NCBI RefSeq assembly: GCF_024171945.1
Contig: NZ_JAMTCR010000005.1
Coordinates: 434,001-498,000, forward strand
Direction of reading: 5' to 3'
Source: Actinokineospora globicatena
Lineage (GTDB): Bacteria > Actinomycetota > Actinomycetes > Mycobacteriales > Pseudonocardiaceae
Length of the DNA stretch: 64,000 nt
Each line of letters opens with the position of its first letter. Within the stretch, counting starts at the first letter, position 1. This document shows, in pieces, positions 42,912-51,939 of this stretch. A program made the translations under genes and the position numbers. Under the pieces are notes generated by a model, which had not been told where the DNA came from, made no database searches, and saw nothing but the letters and a program-made list of their open reading frames with translations.

Positions 42912-43621
42912 GTGGTGGTCGGGCTCGTGTCGCAGCCGGTGCTGCTCAACGCGACCATCGGCCAGGTCAACATGCTGCTGGTCCTCGGCGACGTCGCGGG
43001 CATCGGCATCGGTCTGGCCGCGGGGATCAAACTGGTACCGGGCATCTTCGTGGTCTACCTGCTCATCACCCGCCAGTTCCGCGCCGCCGCCATCGCCGTC
43101 GGCACATTCCTGGCGACCATCGCCGTAGGGTTCGCTGGCCTGCCCCGGGACTCGCGGTCACGGCCGTCATCGCCGCCGCGGCCCTGTGGACCGCGTGGCG
43201 CGCGCACCGCGACGGCCGCGACCTGCTCGCCGTGAGCGTCGTCGGGATCACCATGGTCCTCGTCAGCCCGTGGACCTGGACCCACTACTGGGTCTGGTTC
43301 GCCCCGTTCACCGTCATGATCATCGGCGCCGCGCTCCGCTTCGGGTCCTGGCTACCCACTGCCGCAGCCACCACCTACGTCCTGTTGCTGTTCCCCTGGC
43401 ACATCGGCACCGGCCGCGGCGGAGTCCCCCTGGTGGGCCTGGTGATCCTGCCCGACCACTTCCCGTCGTGGGCCCAAGCGCCATCCCACAACCTGTACGT
43501 CGGCATCGCACTGGTGCTGCTGGCCATCGCGGCCCTCCGCCCGGAATGGCTACAACCGGGCTGGTTCCGACCGGAGACACCAGCCCCCGCAACAGAACGA
43601 GAACACGCACTGACCTGCTGA
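42912..43621 (+). pseudogene. Remnant of a GT87/DUF2029-type membrane mannosyltransferase
   Basis: Two adjacent plus-strand frames encode parts of one protein. Frame 1 (42912-about 43140) gives LNATIGQVNMLLVLGDVAGIG, then AAGIKLVPGIFVVYLLITRQ; frame 2, starting near 43147, gives LAVTAVIAAAALWTAWRAHR, then LVSPWTWTHYWVWFAPFTVM to the end at 43621. In intact polyprenol-phosphate mannosyltransferases these blocks are separated by over 100 residues and preceded by a long N-terminus with the catalytic Asp. Here the N-terminus is missing, the middle is deleted and the frame shifts, so the gene is dead. Confidence 0.8.
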
Positions 43622-43784
43622 CCACTGTGCCCATCGGTGAAAGGGCCCTGCGGGTGTCCGGCATTTGTCTGATGAATGTCATGGCTCAACCACGGTCGCG
43701 CTGTGTGATTTCCGTTAGCGTTGTGGCACGGGCTGGCGGAACTGCTCCGAACAGGCCCGAAGTCGGGCGTGGAGGAGGAGCGCG

Positions 43785-45383
43785 GTGCGGATCAGTGTCT
43801 ATCTCCTCCGGCGCGAGGTTCCATTCTCGCAGGACTGTCTGAGCGAGCCGAGTCAGTTCCACCAGGTGCGAGTTCGGCCGCCCGAGGATTTTGATCACGA
43901 AGGCCCGGTCGACTGGGAACTGTTCGTGCGGAGCGCGCCGCCGAAACAGGCTGCCTGGGTGTCGAGTGTGCGGCCGATCGCGCTGGACGACACGCACCTG
44001 GACGGCCTGACATCGCAGTCCACTGGCGGCGTGCTGCTGGTGCGGGTGGTCGGGCGGGTCTTCGCGGTGACGTTCGGCAACGGGTTCCACGCCATCCCGG
44101 CCGAGGCCATCGAACCGACCTTCGGGTTGAGGGTCGCGGCGAACATCATCGAGTCCGGGGACGTGACCAGCGCGGACACCAAGGGGCTCGGGCTGAGCGC
44201 GCGCAGCCAGAAGACGATCCTCCCCGCGCCGAGGACCTTCTACGAACTGGGCGTCGAACCGCTCGAGGAATGGGTCCGGCAGCTCGGCGGCAAGGTGGCG
44301 GCCGCGGATCTGGCGACGACCGCGAGCGGCGCCGATTCGTTGCGGCTCACCATCAAGAACTTCTCCCTGCCGGACCTGCCGCGCAAGCTGTCCGAGATCT
44401 ACGACGCGTACGGGCGTGATGACTACAAGCGCAATTTCGGCTTCATCGACCACTACGTCAGGTTGAACAGGAAGGACCCGGTGGTCGCCGAACTCGATGG
44501 CCGGGTGCGGACGATGGTCGGAGCTGAAGACAGTCGGATCAGCTTCGCCGCGCCGGATCCGTTCGAGCAACTGCACGTGGCCAGTTACCGGCTCAAGTAC
44601 CGCAAGGCGTGTGATATCGACGATCTCACGACCGAGGCCGTGTACGGGGCCATCGGTCAATTGAGCCGGTGTGCGGACAAGCCGGGAAAGGTGTTGGTCA
44701 CGGCCCACGACGTCGACGGGAAGGATGTCGATCGGCCGTACAAGCTGTATGACTACGTCCAGGTCGAACTCACGCACGACGATGGGCACCTGTACGCCTT
44801 GCGGTCCGGGGTGTGGTTCAGGATCGACAAGGACCACCTGCGGGAGATCGACGCCTACCTGAGGCAGTTGCCTGACATCACCGACAGCCTGGTGTTGCCG
44901 GAGTGGGACGTCGCGGCGTTGGAGGCGGCTGGTGACGACAAGACCGCTGAGGGTTCGTACAACAAGATGGTGGCCAAGCAGCCGGGTTTTGTGTTGCTCG
45001 ACAAGGACAACGTGCACTGGGGCAGGCACCGCAAGATCGAGGTGTGCGACCTGTTGACGGATCGGAAGCAGTTGATCTGCGTCAAGCGCGCCACGCAGTC
45101 GAGTGCGTTGTCGCACCTGTTCGCGCAGGCGAGTGTGTCCGCTTCGTTGATGTTCGATCCGGTGTACCAGAAGAAGTTGCGGTCTCACTGGTCGCGGCTC
45201 GGTACCTCGCAGAAGTTCGACGGTGTGGGTGAGTGGGTGTTCGTGTACGCGATCGCGACGGATCGGGTGGGGGTGTTGGTTGACTCGTTGTTCTTCTTCA
45301 GCAAGGTCAACCTGAGGAACCACGCCCAGGCCATCCAGCAGCGGGGGTTCGGGGTCGCGGTGGCGCGGATCTTGGTGCGGTGA
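43785..45383 (+). CDS. DUF6119/TIGR04141-type sporadically distributed protein
   Basis: The 532-residue protein matches the TIGR04141 layout: an N-terminal beta strand start (RISVYLLRREVPFSQDCL), the core GGVLLVRVVGRVFAVTFGNG followed by FGLRVAANIIESGDVTSADT, and a C-terminal region with HWGRHRKIEVCDLLTDRKQL and AQASVSASLMF. Molecular function is unknown; the family is patchy across bacteria, consistent with horizontal transfer and often accessory-region location. It stands alone, downstream of a broken gene near tRNA-Val, and ends at a bidirectional terminator. Start ATG/GTG choice at 43785 follows a GGAGGAGCGCG stretch. Confidence 0.82.
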   Translation: MRISVYLLRREVPFSQDCLSEPSQFHQVRVRPPEDFDHEGPVDWELFVRSAPPKQAAWVSSVRPIALDDTHLDGLTSQSTGGVLLVRVVGRVFAVTFGNGFHAIPAEAIEPTFGLRVAANIIESGDVTSADTKGLGLSARSQKTILPAPRTFYELGVEPLEEWVRQLGGKVAAADLATTASGADSLRLTIKNFSLPDLPRKLSEIYDAYGRDDYKRNFGFIDHYVRLNRKDPVVAELDGRVRTMVGAEDSRISFAAPDPFEQLHVASYRLKYRKACDIDDLTTEAVYGAIGQLSRCADKPGKVLVTAHDVDGKDVDRPYKLYDYVQVELTHDDGHLYALRSGVWFRIDKDHLREIDAYLRQLPDITDSLVLPEWDVAALEAAGDDKTAEGSYNKMVAKQPGFVLLDKDNVHWGRHRKIEVCDLLTDRKQLICVKRATQSSALSHLFAQASVSASLMFDPVYQKKLRSHWSRLGTSQKFDGVGEWVFVYAIATDRVGVLVDSLFFFSKVNLRNHAQAIQQRGFGVAVARILVR

Positions 45384-45388
45384 GAGGG

Positions 45389-45416
45389 GCCTGCCCGGTG
45401 GCCGGGCCGGGCAGGC
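45389..45416. terminator. Bidirectional terminator between the DUF6119 and protease genes
   Basis: GCCTGCCCGG (45389-45398) and CCGGGCAGGC (45407-45416) form a perfect 10-bp stem with an 8-base loop between the convergent genes. Confidence 0.75.
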
Positions 45417-45427
45417 GGTGGGTGGGG

Positions 45428-47263
45428 TCAGGGGTAGGTGTAGCCGAGGGTGTATTGGCCGCTGCCGGTGACGGATTTGACCTGGTAGCGGTAGTAGCCC
45501 GCGGTTCCGTTGTAGGAGAGGGTTTCGTTGGCGGTTGTGGTGGTGGCTTGGGCGACGGTGGGCCAGGTGGAGCCGTTCCACTTCTGGAGGTAGAGGTCGT
45601 AGTTGGCGCTGGTGGGGCCGGTGAGGCAGGCCTTGTGGGCGCCGGAGACCGTGGTTTGGAAGAAGGAGCCGTCGGGTTGGTACTGGGAGCTGCCCGCGGT
45701 GAGGGTGCCGGTCTTGGTGACCTTCATGCCCTGGCAGGGTGTTTGTCCACCTGGGACGGTCAGCGTGTACGTGGTGGGCGTGGTGGGCGCGCCGGTCGCC
45801 GCGATGGTGATCGTGTAGGTGCCGGGTGGGGTCGTGGTGCCGACGTTGACGGTCAGGGTGCTGTTCTGGCCAGCGGTGACCGCGGTGGGGGCGAGTGTCG
45901 CGGTGGTGCCGGTCGGGGCTCCGGAGGCGCTCAGGGTGAGGGTGGGGTTGCCCGAGATGGCCGGGGTTTGCACGGTGGCGGTCGCCGACGTGCCGGGGTT
46001 GACGGTGGCCGCGCTCGGTTGCACGGCGAGGACGGGAGTGCCCGGGCCGGTGCTGCTGTTGTCGATGTCGTTGCGGATCTCGTTGTACACCAAGGTGATC
46101 CGCGTGCCCCAGTTCGGGCAGCCGCCGAGGTGGTGCAGGGCGATGACCTTGTGCGACGAGCCCGCCAGCACCGGTGACCCCGAGTTGCCGCCGGAGGAGT
46201 CGCACCGGTAGCCGGTGTTGACCCCCGAGGACACCACGTCGATCTTGCAGGTGGCGCCGCCGTCGGACTCCTCGAACAGTGACATCCGCTTGGGCAGGAT
46301 GTCGCCGTGGCCCGCGATGTAGATGCGCTCGTTCGCGGTCGGCTCGCGCACATCCAGGTAGAGCGTCCCGTACTGGCGGATGCTCTCGAAGTTGCTGACG
46401 CTGAACAGGGTGTAGTCCAGGTTCGCCAGCGCGCTGGTGCGGATCAGGTCCTGGCCGCTGACCTTCGTGCCCGCGCGCGGGTTGTTGCCGCCGCAGGTGG
46501 CGCACTGGAAGTCGAACTGGAACTCGCTGGAGCGCAGTTCGGCGGCGTCGGCGACGCAGTGCGCGTTGGTCAGCATCCGGTTGGTGTTGCCGACCCGCCA
46601 GGCGGTGCACGAGCCGAGGCCGTTCACCAACTGCCTGGCCACCGCGTGCGAGCGCGCGTACTCGGTGGGGTGGCTGTTCTGGTAGCAGACCACGTCCTTG
46701 CGGGCGTCGTTGCCGCACACGCTGAACGGCTTCGGGTTCTGCGCCGCGAACTCGCTCGCCCCGTACCCGCGGTCGTAGCTGGTGACCCGGGTGCCGTAGC
46801 CCTGGCTGGTCAGCCGCTTGCCGTCGCGGGCGCCGGTGGCGTGCAGCGTGACCACGGCGGTGTCGCCGTCGATCGACATGGCCGCGAACCCGGACCCGCC
46901 GTGCTCGGTGAACGGCGACCCCTTGGCCCGGTCGGCGTAATAGGTGTAGACCTCGCGGCCGTCGGGGGACGCGACGGTCACGTAGTCACTCGCCGCGAGT
47001 TTCAACGGCGCGAAATGCACCTTCACATAACTCGCACCGGGCGCCTTGATCTCCGTCCGCCACGAATTCCCAGTATTCCCATACTGGATCGCCCTGTCGG
47101 CCGACTCGCTGACCCCCGTCTTGGTCACCCGGGTCCCGGCCACCGGCGCCGCACCGACCGGCTCCGCGGCCGATCCGCCCAGCTCAGCGGCCCCGATCGG
47201 CGGCGCTGGCCCCACCACGGCCGCCACCAACACGACGGCAGGCACTAACAGACGTCGAAGCAT
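45428..47263 (-). CDS. Secreted trypsin-like serine protease with C-terminal beta-sandwich domains
   Basis: From ATG 47263 (ribosome site GGGAG) the 611-residue precursor has a signal peptide (LLVPAVVLVAAVVGPAPPIG), an N-terminal beta-rich region, then a chymotrypsin-fold protease: TNAHCVADA (His), LANLDYTLFSV (Asp) and SSGGNSGSPVLAG (Ser), with several Cys for disulfides. After that come an Ig-like Ser/Thr/Pro-rich repeat domain (about VQPSAATVNPGTSATATV to TYTLTVPGG) and a C-terminal pre-peptidase-like domain (SANYDLYLQKWNG, then YYRYQVKSVTGSG). It probably digests extracellular protein. It is monocistronic. Confidence 0.9.
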   Translation of the reverse strand: MLRRLLVPAVVLVAAVVGPAPPIGAAELGGSAAEPVGAAPVAGTRVTKTGVSESADRAIQYGNTGNSWRTEIKAPGASYVKVHFAPLKLAASDYVTVASPDGREVYTYYADRAKGSPFTEHGGSGFAAMSIDGDTAVVTLHATGARDGKRLTSQGYGTRVTSYDRGYGASEFAAQNPKPFSVCGNDARKDVVCYQNSHPTEYARSHAVARQLVNGLGSCTAWRVGNTNRMLTNAHCVADAAELRSSEFQFDFQCATCGGNNPRAGTKVSGQDLIRTSALANLDYTLFSVSNFESIRQYGTLYLDVREPTANERIYIAGHGDILPKRMSLFEESDGGATCKIDVVSSGVNTGYRCDSSGGNSGSPVLAGSSHKVIALHHLGGCPNWGTRITLVYNEIRNDIDNSSTGPGTPVLAVQPSAATVNPGTSATATVQTPAISGNPTLTLSASGAPTGTTATLAPTAVTAGQNSTLTVNVGTTTPPGTYTITIAATGAPTTPTTYTLTVPGGQTPCQGMKVTKTGTLTAGSSQYQPDGSFFQTTVSGAHKACLTGPTSANYDLYLQKWNGSTWPTVAQATTTTANETLSYNGTAGYYRYQVKSVTGSGQYTLGYTYP

Positions 47264-47373
47264 TCTCGCTCCCGGGTGCAGGGTGTCAATTCCAAGAAAA
47301 GACTGCCCTGCCGCCGACACGCCCGGGGTAATCTCAGATCCCCATAACAGAATTCACCGCTGTCGAGCGGGTG

Positions 47374-48129
47374 CTACTGGAAGATGGCGATGGGGCGGAT
47401 GACCAGCTCGCCGGTGGTGGGTTTCCAGGACTGGACCTTGCCGAGGCAGCGGGCGCGGAAGGGGCCGTCGGGGATCTCGTCGTCGCGGAGGCCGTCGGGG
47501 TGGCACTCGATGCGGATCTGGGGGCCTTCCTCGGGGTCGTCCGGGTCGCCGAAGGGGGCGAGCAGGACGGTGCGGGTGTCGGTGTGCTCGGCGACGCGGA
47601 AGGAGCCGCGGACCGAGACGTAGTCGTCGACGGCGCGCAGGCGCAGCGTGGGGGAGTCGGAGTGCCCGCGGGTGACGGCGGTGGTGCGGACGATGGTGCG
47701 CTCGCGCAGGTCGACGTGCACCACGCCGTGCGCGGCCTCCAGCACGTCGAGCAGGACGCCGATGACCGCGATCGGTTCGGCGTTGCTGATGTAGCGGCTG
47801 ACCACCTCGCGGCCGCTGGTGCGCCCGCCGTCCACGCCGACGTCCCGGACCTTGATGTTGATCTTGCGGTCGGTGTTGGTGCCGACCCGCTCCTCGACCT
47901 CGCGGCGCATCGCGTCGCCGTAGCCGCCGGACAGGTACAGGTCCATCACCGACTTCTCGTGCAGGTAGAAGGTCAGCCCGGGGACCTCCCGCACCGGCGC
48001 GAACCGCCGCCTGGCCCGCCACGCCCAGCCCAGCGCCCCCAGCGCGACCACCACCGCGATCGCCGTCGCCGCCCAGACCAGCGCCCACGGCCACCACACC
48101 GACCACCACAGAGACCTATCGACAGCCAC
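47374..48129 (-). CDS. Single-pass membrane protein of the SBP-VWA operon
   Basis: The 251-residue protein has an N-terminal transmembrane segment (WWPWALVWAATAIAVVVALGALGWAW) followed by a cytoplasmic or external beta-rich domain (FYLHEKSVMDLYLSGGYGDA...KINIKVRDVGVDGG...GVVHVDLRERTIVRT). No known family is recognised. It starts with GTG overlapping the end of the VWA gene by 14 bp and is the last of three co-transcribed genes. Confidence 0.75.
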   Translation of the reverse strand: MAVDRSLWWSVWWPWALVWAATAIAVVVALGALGWAWRARRRFAPVREVPGLTFYLHEKSVMDLYLSGGYGDAMRREVEERVGTNTDRKINIKVRDVGVDGGRTSGREVVSRYISNAEPIAVIGVLLDVLEAAHGVVHVDLRERTIVRTTAVTRGHSDSPTLRLRAVDDYVSVRGSFRVAEHTDTRTVLLAPFGDPDDPEEGPQIRIECHPDGLRDDEIPDGPFRARCLGKVQSWKPTTGELVIRPIAIFQ

Positions 48130-49606
48130 GGATCTCCCTCACCGCCGACTCCAGCGACGCCTCGGTCGTCTCGACCGCCCGTCCCCCGGTCGAGCGCGCC
48201 ACCTCACCCAGTTCCGCCTGGTCCGCCTCGCCGAGCCCGATCGCGTACGTCGGCACCGGTCGCTTGCCCGCGCCGAGGAACTCCGCCGCGCTGATACCCG
48301 CGTTGTTCTCCCCGTCGGTCATCAGCACGACCGACGCGTCCCCGCGCACCGACCGGTACGCCTGCTCCAGCGCCGACCAGACCGCCGTGCCCCGCCCGTC
48401 CGCCGGTGCCCCGACGACCGCCGCCAGTGAGTCCACATCGGACTGACCGGTGACGGTGACTTCCCTCTGCTCCAACACCGTCCCGGCGAAGCGCAGCACG
48501 GTGATCGTCTCGCCGACGTGGAACCGCGCGAACCCGCCGGTGCCCGACCCGCTCAACGCCGCGAACGCCGACCGCAGCCGTTCGACCCGGGGCCCGGCCA
48601 TCGACGCCGAGTAGTCGAGCACGAACACCACCTGGTGCGTCCCCGAACTCAGCCGCCGGTACACGGCTAGCAATGCGTCCAGAACCCCTTGGCTGTCCGG
48701 GAAGTAGAGCGCGTTGCCGATCGGTGTGCGCAGCCGCTGCGGCCGTTCCAGGCTCGGGTTCGCCGCGCGCCGAGCGGTGTTGTCCATGATCCACCGCTGC
48801 GCGTGCTCGCCCCGCAGCCACGCGACCGCCCGCAGGTAGCCGTCGCGGCGGGCCGGGTCGAGCAGGATCAGCGGGTAGCTGGAGAGCACCATCCCGTCGC
48901 GCGGGTAGATGATCTCCAGCGGTTCGCGCAGGTGCCCGCTCGCGTTGAGCGCCAGCAGGGTCGACTCGTGCTCGACGACCGCGTCCACCTCGTCCTGGCG
49001 GGCGGTGAACTGCGAGATCAGCTCCGCGCTGGTCCGCGGCCGCAGCACGTGCCCGGCGAGGAACCCGCCCAGCGCCACGCAGCTCACCTGCTCGCTGGTC
49101 AACGCGCCCCCGGTGCCCGCCGCCGCGGTCGCCACCCCCACCAGCGCCGCCAGCCCGGACCCGGACCCCGTCGGGTCCGCCATCCCGAACCGCAGCTCAC
49201 CGGCCGCCGCGCGATCGGCGATGTCGGCCCAGGACGGTGTCGCCCCGAGCCGCGCCGCCACTGCGGGCCGCACGCCGACCACCAGCGGTGACGACATCAC
49301 CGTGGTCGACGTCGGCAGCGCGTTGCCCCGCCCGTCGGCCTTCTCCCGCAGGTGCAGGTACCGGTCGGTCACCGGCCAGGCGGCGTCGTGCCGGTAGCGC
49401 CCCGAGGCCAGTTCGACATCCGGGTCGTCGACGTACTCCAGCGCCAGTTCGACACCCGTCTCGCGCCGCAGTTCGTCGAGCAGCGGCCCCACGTCGGCCA
49501 GGTCGCTGTCGGCCAGCACGGTGAGCCGGACCCGCTCCGGCGGGCTCGCCACGCACCCCGCCAGCAGCGCCAGCAGGACCAGCAGCGCCGCGGTCCTCAC
49601 CCGCAC
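48116..49606 (-). CDS. Lipoprotein with solute-binding and von Willebrand A domains
   Basis: The 496-residue protein has a lipobox (VLLALLAGC), a periplasmic-binding-protein-like N-terminal half (PLLDELRRETGVELALEYVD, MADPTGSGSGLAALVG), and a C-terminal VWA domain with the MIDAS start VVFVLDYSASMAG and VVLMTDGENN. It would sit on the outer face of the membrane and bind a ligand and a metal-dependent partner. It overlaps the upstream gene; GTG 49600 (GTGA overlap) is as likely a start as 49606. Related SBP-VWA genes in actinobacteria cluster with tellurite/stress genes, none of which is here. Confidence 0.85.
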   Translation of the reverse strand: MRVRTAALLVLLALLAGCVASPPERVRLTVLADSDLADVGPLLDELRRETGVELALEYVDDPDVELASGRYRHDAAWPVTDRYLHLREKADGRGNALPTSTTVMSSPLVVGVRPAVAARLGATPSWADIADRAAAGELRFGMADPTGSGSGLAALVGVATAAAGTGGALTSEQVSCVALGGFLAGHVLRPRTSAELISQFTARQDEVDAVVEHESTLLALNASGHLREPLEIIYPRDGMVLSSYPLILLDPARRDGYLRAVAWLRGEHAQRWIMDNTARRAANPSLERPQRLRTPIGNALYFPDSQGVLDALLAVYRRLSSGTHQVVFVLDYSASMAGPRVERLRSAFAALSGSGTGGFARFHVGETITVLRFAGTVLEQREVTVTGQSDVDSLAAVVGAPADGRGTAVWSALEQAYRSVRGDASVVLMTDGENNAGISAAEFLGAGKRPVPTYAIGLGEADQAELGEVARSTGGRAVETTEASLESAVREIRGCR

Positions 49607-50850
49607 TCGCCGATCTCGGCGATCATCTTCTCCAGCAGCGGCAGCGACGGCAGGAACGTCTCGGTGTCGCTGATCCCGGAGCTGGGCACCGGCAGGCCGT
49701 GCGCGGTGAGGAACTCGGCGAACTGGCCGGTGGTGACCGAGCCGTCCGCCTCGAACACCCGGAACCCCAGTTCGAGCGCCCGCCTGCGCAGGTCGGGGTT
49801 GGTCATGATCAGCTCACCGAGCCGGTCGCCTGCCGGGGTCAGCGCCAGGAACTCCGGCACGGTCTGCACCTGCGCCGCCGGGTAGAGCAGCACCCTGCGG
49901 TCGTCGACCCTGCCGGTCCGCTCCAGGGTGCGCAGCTGGTGGGCGAGGTACTGGTGCTCGTAGATCACCGCGATCGGCGCCAACCCCTGCCCGTCCGGGG
50001 CCAGGTAGCCGCCCGCCATGTCCTCCGCTGGCAGGCCCTGCGCGGTCAGCAGCGGCTTGACCTTCCTGGCCAGCGCGATCGCGTCCGCCTCGGTCTGCGG
50101 GATGACGTTGCCGTTGGCCACGAACGCGACCAGGCCCAGGTAGGTGGCCGAGGAGTTCGACGAGCACAGGTCCGAGGTCTGCGCGAGCACCCGGTTGCTG
50201 TTGGGGAGCACCCGGTTCGGCGCGGCCAGCCGGTCCCAGGTGGTGCCCCGCTCGACCACGTCGACGAACCGGTCCATCGGCATGTCGTAGTACAGCCGCG
50301 GCCCGGTGGTGTTCTGCGGCGTTACCACCGGTCCGGTGGCGGGGTCGGCCAGCACCTCGGCGTACTCGCGGTAGCTCGCCAGCACGATGGGGGAGAAGAA
50401 CGGCTTGTACATCTTCGGCTGCCGGTGCCCCGACTGCGCGAGCCGCTGCTTGATCAGCAGGGCCGCGGGCCGCCCGGACGGGAACACGAAGTCGTAGCCG
50501 TCGGTGGAGTTGACCGCGATGTCGCGTGAGCCCGCCAGGTCCAGTGACACCTGGATGCCTTGCGCCATCAGGATCCGGCGCACCTCGGCGTCGGCGAAGA
50601 ACTCCGCCTTGGACGCCAACCGGCCGTTGACCACGACCACCTCGCGCAGCGGCAGCGCCATGACCCCGCCCGCGAACAGCGCGATCGCCCCGGCCACGGC
50701 GATCAGCCCGGCGGGCACGAACACGCCGAGGAAGCGCTTGCGGCGGAAGATCGACCTCGGTGGCTCGACGACGGTGAACTCCGGCTCGGCCACACCCCCC
50801 GGGCTGATGGTCCCCGACCCCCTCCGGTTGCGCGCGCGACCCTGTCCCAC
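49597..50850 (-). CDS. Membrane-anchored solute-binding-like protein
   Basis: The 417-residue protein has a cytoplasmic basic N-terminus, a transmembrane segment (FLGVFVPAGLIAVAGAIALFAGGVMA), then an external domain with binding-protein features: VRRILMAQGIQVSLDLAGSR, VFPSGRPAALLIKQRLAQSG, YYDMPMDRFVDVVERGTTWD and a Cys-containing LAQTSDLCSSNSSATYLGL. No enzymatic motif is seen. First gene of a three-gene unit, so the three probably form one envelope complex. GTG 50850 is the longest start; a GTG further in (VAEPEFTVV) is possible. Confidence 0.75.
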   Translation of the reverse strand: MGQGRARNRRGSGTISPGGVAEPEFTVVEPPRSIFRRKRFLGVFVPAGLIAVAGAIALFAGGVMALPLREVVVVNGRLASKAEFFADAEVRRILMAQGIQVSLDLAGSRDIAVNSTDGYDFVFPSGRPAALLIKQRLAQSGHRQPKMYKPFFSPIVLASYREYAEVLADPATGPVVTPQNTTGPRLYYDMPMDRFVDVVERGTTWDRLAAPNRVLPNSNRVLAQTSDLCSSNSSATYLGLVAFVANGNVIPQTEADAIALARKVKPLLTAQGLPAEDMAGGYLAPDGQGLAPIAVIYEHQYLAHQLRTLERTGRVDDRRVLLYPAAQVQTVPEFLALTPAGDRLGELIMTNPDLRRRALELGFRVFEADGSVTTGQFAEFLTAHGLPVPSSGISDTETFLPSLPLLEKMIAEIGECG

Positions 50851-50885
50851 AGGTGAGATCGCTCGGACGCCGCCGGTGATTACGC

Positions 50886-50924
50886 CAGCGGCGGCCGATC
50901 TTCGACTGAGATCGGCCGCCGCTG
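50886..50924. terminator. Terminator downstream of the DedA gene
   Basis: CAGCGGCGGCCGATC (50886-50900) and GATCGGCCGCCGCTG (50910-50924) form a perfect 15-bp stem, 17 bases beyond the DedA stop codon. Confidence 0.75.
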
Positions 50925-50941
50925 AGGGGGAGTGCTCGGGG

Positions 50942-51658
50942 TCAGACGCGCTCGAGCTCCGGCTCGTCGTCCGGCTTGCGCTCGCTGGTCGCGGTGGGCA
51001 CGGTCAGCGTGATCGACGTGGCCTCCGCCTCGGCAGCCGCGGCGGCCTTGGCCTTCTTGCGCTTGCTGAGCAGGATCTTGACCACGACGACCAGCACGAC
51101 CGCGCCGAGCAGGATCGCCGCGCCGCCGCTGAGGTAGGACTCCAGCTTGTGCGCGGCCTCGCCGAGAGCGGCGCCGATGCTGATGTGCACCGCGGACCAG
51201 CAGGCCGCGCCCGCCACCACCGCGGGCAGGAACTTGTGGTACGGCAGCTTCGAGGTGCCCGCCGCCGCCGGGGTCAGCGTCCGCACCACCGGCATGAACC
51301 GGGCGAAGAACACCGCCCACGCCCCGCGCCTGCGCAGGATGTCGGTGGCCTTGTCCCAGCCCTCCACGCCGTACTTCTGGATCAGCTTCGTCTCGCGCAG
51401 CTTCACCCCGTACTTGCGGCCGATGAAGTAGCCGATGGAGTCGCCGATCCCCGCGCACACCGTGACCACCGCCCACAGCAGCAGGAACCGGGGCACGCTG
51501 TTGACCGTGGTGGCGGCGATGAGCAGGCCACCCTCACCGGGGGCGATGAACCCGAGGCCGATGGTGCACTCGGCGAGCACCAGGCCGCCGGTCGCGGCAA
51601 CCAGGGCGGGCTGCGGCAGCGCCTGCAGCCACTCCAGGACGTCGGTCAGCAAGGCCAC
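50942..51658 (-). CDS. DedA-family membrane protein
   Basis: The 238-residue protein has about five helices and the DedA signatures LAECTIGLGFIAPGEGGLL, GDSIGYFIGRKYG, and the conserved F-x-R-(F/P) loop in VFFARFMPVVRTLTPAAAG. DedA proteins are undecaprenyl-phosphate or lipid flippases involved in membrane homeostasis. GTG 51658 is chosen with GGAGGGG upstream; GTG 51676 would add six residues. A Lys/Ala-rich cytoplasmic tail follows the last helix. Downstream lies a strong terminator. Confidence 0.9.
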   Translation of the reverse strand: MALLTDVLEWLQALPQPALVAATGGLVLAECTIGLGFIAPGEGGLLIAATTVNSVPRFLLLWAVVTVCAGIGDSIGYFIGRKYGVKLRETKLIQKYGVEGWDKATDILRRRGAWAVFFARFMPVVRTLTPAAAGTSKLPYHKFLPAVVAGAACWSAVHISIGAALGEAAHKLESYLSGGAAILLGAVVLVVVVKILLSKRKKAKAAAAAEAEATSITLTVPTATSERKPDDEPELERV

Positions 51659-51939
51659 GGGTCGGATCCCCTCCACGAGCGGGCACCAGTCCCTCCGGTG
51701 CCGATCTGTCCGCGCTCGGCCCCCACCGGCCGCGCTCGGGACATGGGACGCACCGCACCGGCGCCGGGTTGCCGCCGATCACGTCCGTCCACAGAAGTCT
51801 TCGTCCGCGACCAGCCTGACATAACCGGGATGCCCCGGAGATCCCCCCGGGTACCCACCCACCGGGTCAGCCCCGGGTACTACTACTCGGGCACCACTAC
51901 CCCTGGTGCTGGGAACTCGGGTGCTGGGGAACCCCGGGA

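Noticed and set aside
42324-43784. Integrative element with integrase or direct repeats of the tRNA end
   Set aside because: No integrase or transposase gene and no second copy of the tRNA 3' end could be found in the window; island origin remains an inference.
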